Below are positions 1-6,269 of a stretch of 6,269 nt of DNA, one piece after another. The DNA is taken from contig DAHVFK010000215.1 in assembly GCA_027317055.1 (NCBI GenBank), positions 1-6,269 of the forward strand. Reading direction: 5' to 3'. The notes under the pieces are model-generated. The model was given only the letters and a program-made list of their open reading frames with translations, ran no database searches and was not told where the DNA came from. The translations under genes were made by a program, and so were the position numbers. Position 1 is the first letter of the stretch, and each line of letters starts with the position of its first letter. This stretch comes from Betaproteobacteria bacterium (lineage in GTDB: Bacteria > Pseudomonadota > Gammaproteobacteria > Burkholderiales > SG8-39).

Positions 1-259
1 GCTCGGACGCGTCCAGGCTGACGATCGCCTCCGAGATTTCGGTGTTGATGCTCTCCACCGCCCGCAGCACGCCCTTGCCGCAGTAGCGTTGCGGATAGCC
101 GTCGCGCAGCTCGATCGCCTCGCGGCTGCCGGTCGATGCGCCCGAAGGCACCGCCGCGCGCCCCATCACACCCGACTCGAGCAGCACGTCGGCCTCGACC
201 GTGGGGTTGCCGCGCGAATCGAGGATCTCCCTCGCGACGACGTCGACTATCGAGCTCAT
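1..259 (-). CDS. eno: Enolase, N-terminal part (3' end outside window)
   Basis: Enolase interconverts 2-phosphoglycerate and phosphoenolpyruvate in glycolysis and gluconeogenesis, in the cytoplasm. Only the first 86 codons of about 430 are present; the catalytic barrel lies beyond the left edge. The visible part is the N-terminal capping domain. It shows EILDSRGNPTVE at about residues 11-22, then the mobile substrate loop PSGASTGSREA (about 38-48), ELRDG, and GKGVLRAVESINTEI. The ATG at 259 is chosen because it gives the family N-terminus directly and has a good ribosome binding site, AAAGGGA, 7 nt upstream. The start overlaps the kdsA stop by 4 bp (ATGA), so translation is probably coupled and the gene cotranscribed with pyrG and kdsA. 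Identification is secure from the motifs; nothing can be said about the C-terminal two thirds or the full length. Confidence 0.96.
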   Translation of the reverse strand, partial: MSSIVDVVAREILDSRGNPTVEADVLLESGVMGRAAVPSGASTGSREAIELRDGYPQRYCGKGVLRAVESINTEISEAIVSLDASE

Positions 260-1103
260 GAGTGGTTCCCTTTGAGATTGTTTTCGGCAAAGCCGTTCTT
301 TTTCACCGCGCGGTCGAGCTCGGCCAGCGTCTCGAGCAGCGGCCGCATCATAGCGAGCGGCCAGGCATTCGGGCCATCCGAAGGCGCCTTGTCCGGGTTC
401 GGGTGGGTTTCCATGAACAGACCCGCCACGCCGCTTGCGACGGCGGCGCGCGCCAGCACCGGCACGAACTCGCGCTGGCCGCCCGAGGACGTCCCCTGCC
501 CGCCCGGCAGCTGCACCGAGTGGGTGGCGTCGAACACCACCGGGCAGCCCGTCTCGCGCATGATCGAAAGCGACCGCATGTCCGACACCAGGTTGCCGTA
601 GCCGAAGGCAAAGCCGCGCTCGCATACCATGACGTTGTCCGCGCCGCTCGCTTGTTTCGCCTTGTCGACCACGTTCTTCATTTCGTGCGGCGACAGGAAC
701 TGCCCCTTCTTGATGTTCACCGGCCGCCCCGCCGCGGCCGCGGCGCGGATGAAGTCGGTCTGGCGGCACAGGAACGCCGGGGTCTGCAGCACGTCGACCG
801 CCGCGGCCGCCGGCGCGACCTCCTCGGCGGTGTGCACGTCGGTCAGCACCGGCAGTCCGAGCTGGCGCTTGACCTCGGCCAGGATCTTGAGCCCGGCGTC
901 GATGCCCAGGCCGCGGAACGACGCACCCGATGTCCGGTTGGCCTTGTCGTATGACGACTTGAAGATCAGCGGCATGCCGAGCGCGGCGCAGATCTCCTTC
1001 AGGCGGCCGGCGGTATCGATCTGGAGCTGCAGCGATTCGACCACGCAGGGTCCGGCGATCAGGAACAGCGGCCGCTCGAGCCCGACTTCATGGCCGCAGA
1101 GCT

Positions 1104-1107
<4 letters not shown>
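256..1107 (-). CDS. kdsA: 3-deoxy-D-manno-octulosonate 8-phosphate synthase
   Basis: This 283-residue protein condenses phosphoenolpyruvate with arabinose 5-phosphate to give Kdo 8-phosphate, the precursor of the inner-core sugar of lipopolysaccharide. It is a cytoplasmic TIM-barrel enzyme of the DAHP synthase/KdsA family and has the usual length. Visible motifs are IAGPCVVES (residues 17-25), FKSSYDKANRTS (49-60), LTDVH (88-92), PAFLCRQTDF (110-119), NIKKGQF (131-137), FDATHSVQLPGG (192-203), FMETHP (231-236) and SDGPNA (243-248). Cys21, His196, Glu233 and Asp244 fall where the divalent-metal ligands lie in metal-dependent KdsA of the Aquifex type. The E. coli type has Asn at the first of these positions, so this looks like the metallo class. 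The ATG at 1107 is chosen because the family N-terminus begins there. The frame stays open to 1596, but that extra part is antigenic to no known KdsA sequence and simply runs through pyrG. The start overlaps the pyrG stop by ATGA; no strong ribosome binding site is seen, so coupling to pyrG translation is likely. Confidence 0.97.
267..273 (-). promoter_or_regulatory. Shine-Dalgarno of eno
   Basis: AAAGGGA on the minus strand lies 7 nt before the eno ATG at 259, within the last codons of kdsA. It allows independent ribosome loading on eno besides coupling through the ATGA overlap, which would suit a gene needed at higher protein levels than kdsA. Confidence 0.6.
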
Positions 1108-2771
<1,664 letters not shown>

Positions 2772-2797
2772 TTACCCAAGTGGGGCGCGGATGGAGA

Positions 2798-2826
2798 AGT
2801 CTACACGCATTGCCGCCCCGTCACAA
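2798..2826 (-). promoter_or_regulatory. Candidate sigma70-type promoter of pyrG-kdsA-eno
   Basis: In the 56-bp gap between the synthetase stop and the pyrG start, the minus strand reads TTGTGA (2826-2821, 4 of 6 to the -35 consensus), a 17-bp spacer, then TAGACT (2803-2798, 4 of 6 to the -10 consensus). Transcription would start near 2791-2792 and leave a leader of about 20 nt before the pyrG ATG. Spacing is ideal but both boxes are imperfect, so this is inference from position and spacing. Read-through from the upstream synthetase gene is the alternative or an additional source of transcript, since no intrinsic terminator is visible between them. Confidence 0.45.
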
Positions 2827-2827
2827 A

Positions 2828-4749
<1,922 letters not shown>

Positions 4750-4753
<4 letters not shown>

Positions 4754-5175
4754 GAGGTCGCCTCCGCCATGAGTCTCGCGCGCAGCGCCTCGGGAATGCG
4801 CACCGCCTTGTTGCGCGCGATGTCGATGCACACCACCACCGCGCTGCCGTCGGCGTACGGCTTCGGATCGTCGTCCACGCGCATCTCGTAGGACGTCGGA
4901 ATGCTCGAGCCTCCGGGCGTGCCGACGTACAGCCTGACTTCGACCGTGCCCGGGTAGGTCATCGCGCGCCGGTAGTTGCAGGTGGCGCTGGCGATCACGA
5001 TCCCGGTCGAGCCCCAGGCCTTGCCGCGCGGCAGCAGCGAATCGAACCAGCTGATCCGCGTCTGCTCCATGTAGCGGAAATAGACCGTGTTGTTGACGTG
5101 CCCCATCGAATCCATGTCGCCCCAGCGAATCGGGATGCGCGCGATGAAGCCCAGTCTGCGATGGTCTTGGTTCAT
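4750..5175 (-). CDS. Acyl-CoA thioesterase, 4HBT/YbgC-like hot-dog family
   Basis: This small cytoplasmic protein of 141 residues should hydrolyse an acyl-CoA thioester. It belongs to the 4-hydroxybenzoyl-CoA thioesterase type of hot-dog fold: the N-terminal block IPIRWGDMDSMGHVNNTVYF (14-33) carries the family signature. Asp22 aligns with the catalytic Asp of Pseudomonas 4-hydroxybenzoyl-CoA thioesterase, and the helix YMEQTR follows. The rest fits the hot-dog strands: IVIASATCNYRRAMTYPG (59-76) and SYEMRVDD (95-102). Length is normal for the family. The ATG at 5175 is chosen because no alternative start codon is near and the next Met (residue 21) would remove part of the signature. No Shine-Dalgarno is seen; a TATAAT box lies 9 nt upstream of the ATG, which implies a leader of only a few nucleotides. 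The stop overlaps the synthetase GTG start by 4 bp, so the pair is probably cotranscribed and translationally coupled. Substrate cannot be read from the sequence. Confidence 0.9.
4761..4765 (-). promoter_or_regulatory. Shine-Dalgarno that fixes the GTG start of the synthetase
   Basis: The minus strand reads GGAGG, followed by 7 nt and then GTG at 4753. It lies inside the last codons of the thioesterase gene. It is the best ribosome binding site in the window and supports the GTG start over upstream or downstream ATG codons. Confidence 0.8.
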
Positions 5176-5184
5176 GGGACCGCG

Positions 5185-5192
5185 ATTATAAT
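5185..5192. promoter_or_regulatory. Symmetric -10 element of a bidirectional promoter
   Basis: ATTATAAT is identical to its own reverse complement, and it contains a perfect TATAAT on the plus strand (5187-5192) and on the minus strand (5190-5185). It sits in the 24-bp gap between two divergent start codons. Expected start points are about 5198-5200 for ETF-QO and about 5178-5180 for the thioesterase. In such a short gap the -35 regions must lie within the other gene's coding sequence; I see no convincing -35 match on either strand (the plus strand has only a weak TTGG near 5167-5170). It is the only A/T-rich patch in the neighbourhood. Function is inferred from sequence and position. Confidence 0.65.
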
Positions 5193-5199
5193 TGCTCGC

Positions 5200-6269
5200 A
5201 TGACCCGGGACTCCATGGAATACGATGCCGTGATCGTCGGCGGCGGCCCCGCGGGGCTCGCCTGCGCGATCCGGCTCAAGCAGCTCGCCGCCGACAAGGG
5301 GCGCGAGGTTTCCGTCTGCGTGCTGGAGAAGGGCTCCGAGATCGGCGCCCACATCCTCTCGGGCGCGGTGATGGACCCGCGCGCGCTGGCCGAGCTTTTC
5401 CCCGACTGGAAGGACAAGGGCGCACCGCTCAACGCGCCGGTGAGCGAGGACCGATTCCTGTTCCTCACGGGGACATCGTCCTTTCGCACGCCGAACTTCC
5501 TGCTGCCGGGCTGCTTCAAGAACCGCGGCAACTACGTGGTCAGCCTGGGCAACGTCTGCCGCTGGCTCGGGCAGCAAGCCGAGGCGCTCGGGGTCGAGAT
5601 CTTTCCCGGCTTCGCCGCGGCCGAAGTGCTGCTCGACGAAGCGGGCAAGGTGACGGGCGTCGCCACCGGCGACATGGGCATCGGCCGCGACGGCGAGAAG
5701 ACCGCGGCCTGGCAGCCGGGAATGGAGCTGCGCGGCAAGTACAGCTTCTTCGCCGAGGGCTGCCGCGGCCAGCTCGGCAAGCAGCTGGAGGCGAAGTTCC
5801 GCCTGCGCGAAGGCGTCGAGCCGCAGCTGTACGCGATCGGCCTCAAGGAACTGTGGGACATCGACCCGGCCAGGCACCAGCTCGGGCTGGTGGTGCACAG
5901 CGCCGGCTGGCCGCTGGAAGCCGACACCTACGGCGGCTCGTTCCTGTACCACATGGAGAACAACCAGGTCGCGGTCGGCTTCGTGGTCGGGCTCGGTTAC
6001 GAGAACCCCTACCTGAATCCCTACGAGGAGTTCCAGCGCTACAAGACCCACCCCGCTATCCGCGGCTTCTTCGAAGGCGGCAAGCGCCTGGCCTACGGCG
6101 CGCGCGCGATCACCGCCGGCGGGCTGCAGTCGCTGCCGAAGCTCGTCTTCCCCGGCGGCTGCCTGATCGGCGACGACGCGGGCTTCCTCAACGCCTCGCG
6201 CATCAAGGGCAGTCACGCCGCGATCAAGACCGGAATGCTCGCCGCCGAGGCGGCCTTCGAGGCGCTCGG
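5200..6269 (+). CDS. Electron transfer flavoprotein:ubiquinone oxidoreductase, N-terminal part
   Basis: ETF-QO passes electrons from reduced electron-transfer flavoprotein (loaded by acyl-CoA and other dehydrogenases) to ubiquinone at the inner membrane. About 356 of an expected 540-560 residues are present; the C-terminal region with the 4Fe-4S cluster cysteines lies beyond the right edge. Visible are the FAD Rossmann motif AVIVGGGPAGLACAIRL (10-26) with the ribose-binding acid Glu43, EKGSEIGAHILSGAVMDP (43-60), GGSFLYHMENNQVAVGFVVG near residues 246-265, and the second FAD-contacting segment GDDAGFLNASRIKGSHAA (324-341). The ATG at 5200 is preferred because relatives begin with a few residues before MEYDAVIVGGG. 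The in-frame ATG at 5215 is the alternative, with only GGGA 4 nt ahead of it. If the TATAAT at 5187-5192 is used, the transcript would begin at or next to the 5200 ATG, so the mRNA would be leaderless. It is divergent from the thioesterase gene. Confidence 0.95.
   Translation, partial: MTRDSMEYDAVIVGGGPAGLACAIRLKQLAADKGREVSVCVLEKGSEIGAHILSGAVMDPRALAELFPDWKDKGAPLNAPVSEDRFLFLTGTSSFRTPNFLLPGCFKNRGNYVVSLGNVCRWLGQQAEALGVEIFPGFAAAEVLLDEAGKVTGVATGDMGIGRDGEKTAAWQPGMELRGKYSFFAEGCRGQLGKQLEAKFRLREGVEPQLYAIGLKELWDIDPARHQLGLVVHSAGWPLEADTYGGSFLYHMENNQVAVGFVVGLGYENPYLNPYEEFQRYKTHPAIRGFFEGGKRLAYGARAITAGGLQSLPKLVFPGGCLIGDDAGFLNASRIKGSHAAIKTGMLAAEAAFEAL

Noticed and set aside
2782..2819. Inverted repeat GGGGCG / CGCCCC upstream of pyrG as an attenuator or terminator
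   Set aside because: The arms are only 6 bp with a 26-nt loop and no T-run follows; such a match is expected by chance in DNA this rich in GC.
5176..6216. Upstream extension of the thioesterase frame to 6216
   Set aside because: The extension runs antisense through ETF-QO and has no homologous look; the family signature begins just after the ATG at 5175.

Overview
The window is high-GC DNA (roughly two thirds G+C by eye) holding six protein genes, two of them cut by the window edges. It reads as an ordinary chromosomal housekeeping segment of a Gram-negative bacterium. The strongest taxonomic hint is the order pyrG-kdsA-eno, typical of Betaproteobacteria. KdsA makes a lipopolysaccharide sugar, so the cell has an outer membrane. 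I see no mobile element, CRISPR array, RNA gene or unusual island.

Layout, left to right. On the minus strand lie the 5' end of eno (259 down to 1, running off the left edge), kdsA (1107 to 256), pyrG (2771 to 1104), an acetoacetyl-CoA synthetase (4753 to 2828) and a small hot-dog acyl-CoA thioesterase (5175 to 4750). On the plus strand, from 5200 and running off the right edge, is an electron-transfer-flavoprotein:ubiquinone oxidoreductase (ETF-QO). Coding density is extreme. pyrG/kdsA and kdsA/eno overlap by ATGA, thioesterase/synthetase overlap by GTGA, and the divergent thioesterase and ETF-QO genes are only 24 bp apart. The one other gap is 56 bp upstream of pyrG and contains a reasonable sigma70-type promoter.

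Functionally there are two groups. pyrG-kdsA-eno is a translationally coupled housekeeping operon for CTP synthesis, Kdo-8-phosphate synthesis and glycolysis. CTP is also the activating nucleotide for Kdo, and enolase makes the phosphoenolpyruvate that KdsA consumes, so the three steps are metabolically linked. The thioesterase, acetoacetyl-CoA synthetase and ETF-QO form an acyl-CoA/ketone-body oxidation neighbourhood.

The most interesting non-coding signal is a perfect 8-bp palindrome, ATTATAAT (5185-5192), in the 24-bp divergent gap. It supplies a consensus TATAAT -10 box on each strand at nearly the same place, and it predicts leaderless or nearly leaderless mRNAs in both directions. Nothing in the window supports a new biological system.
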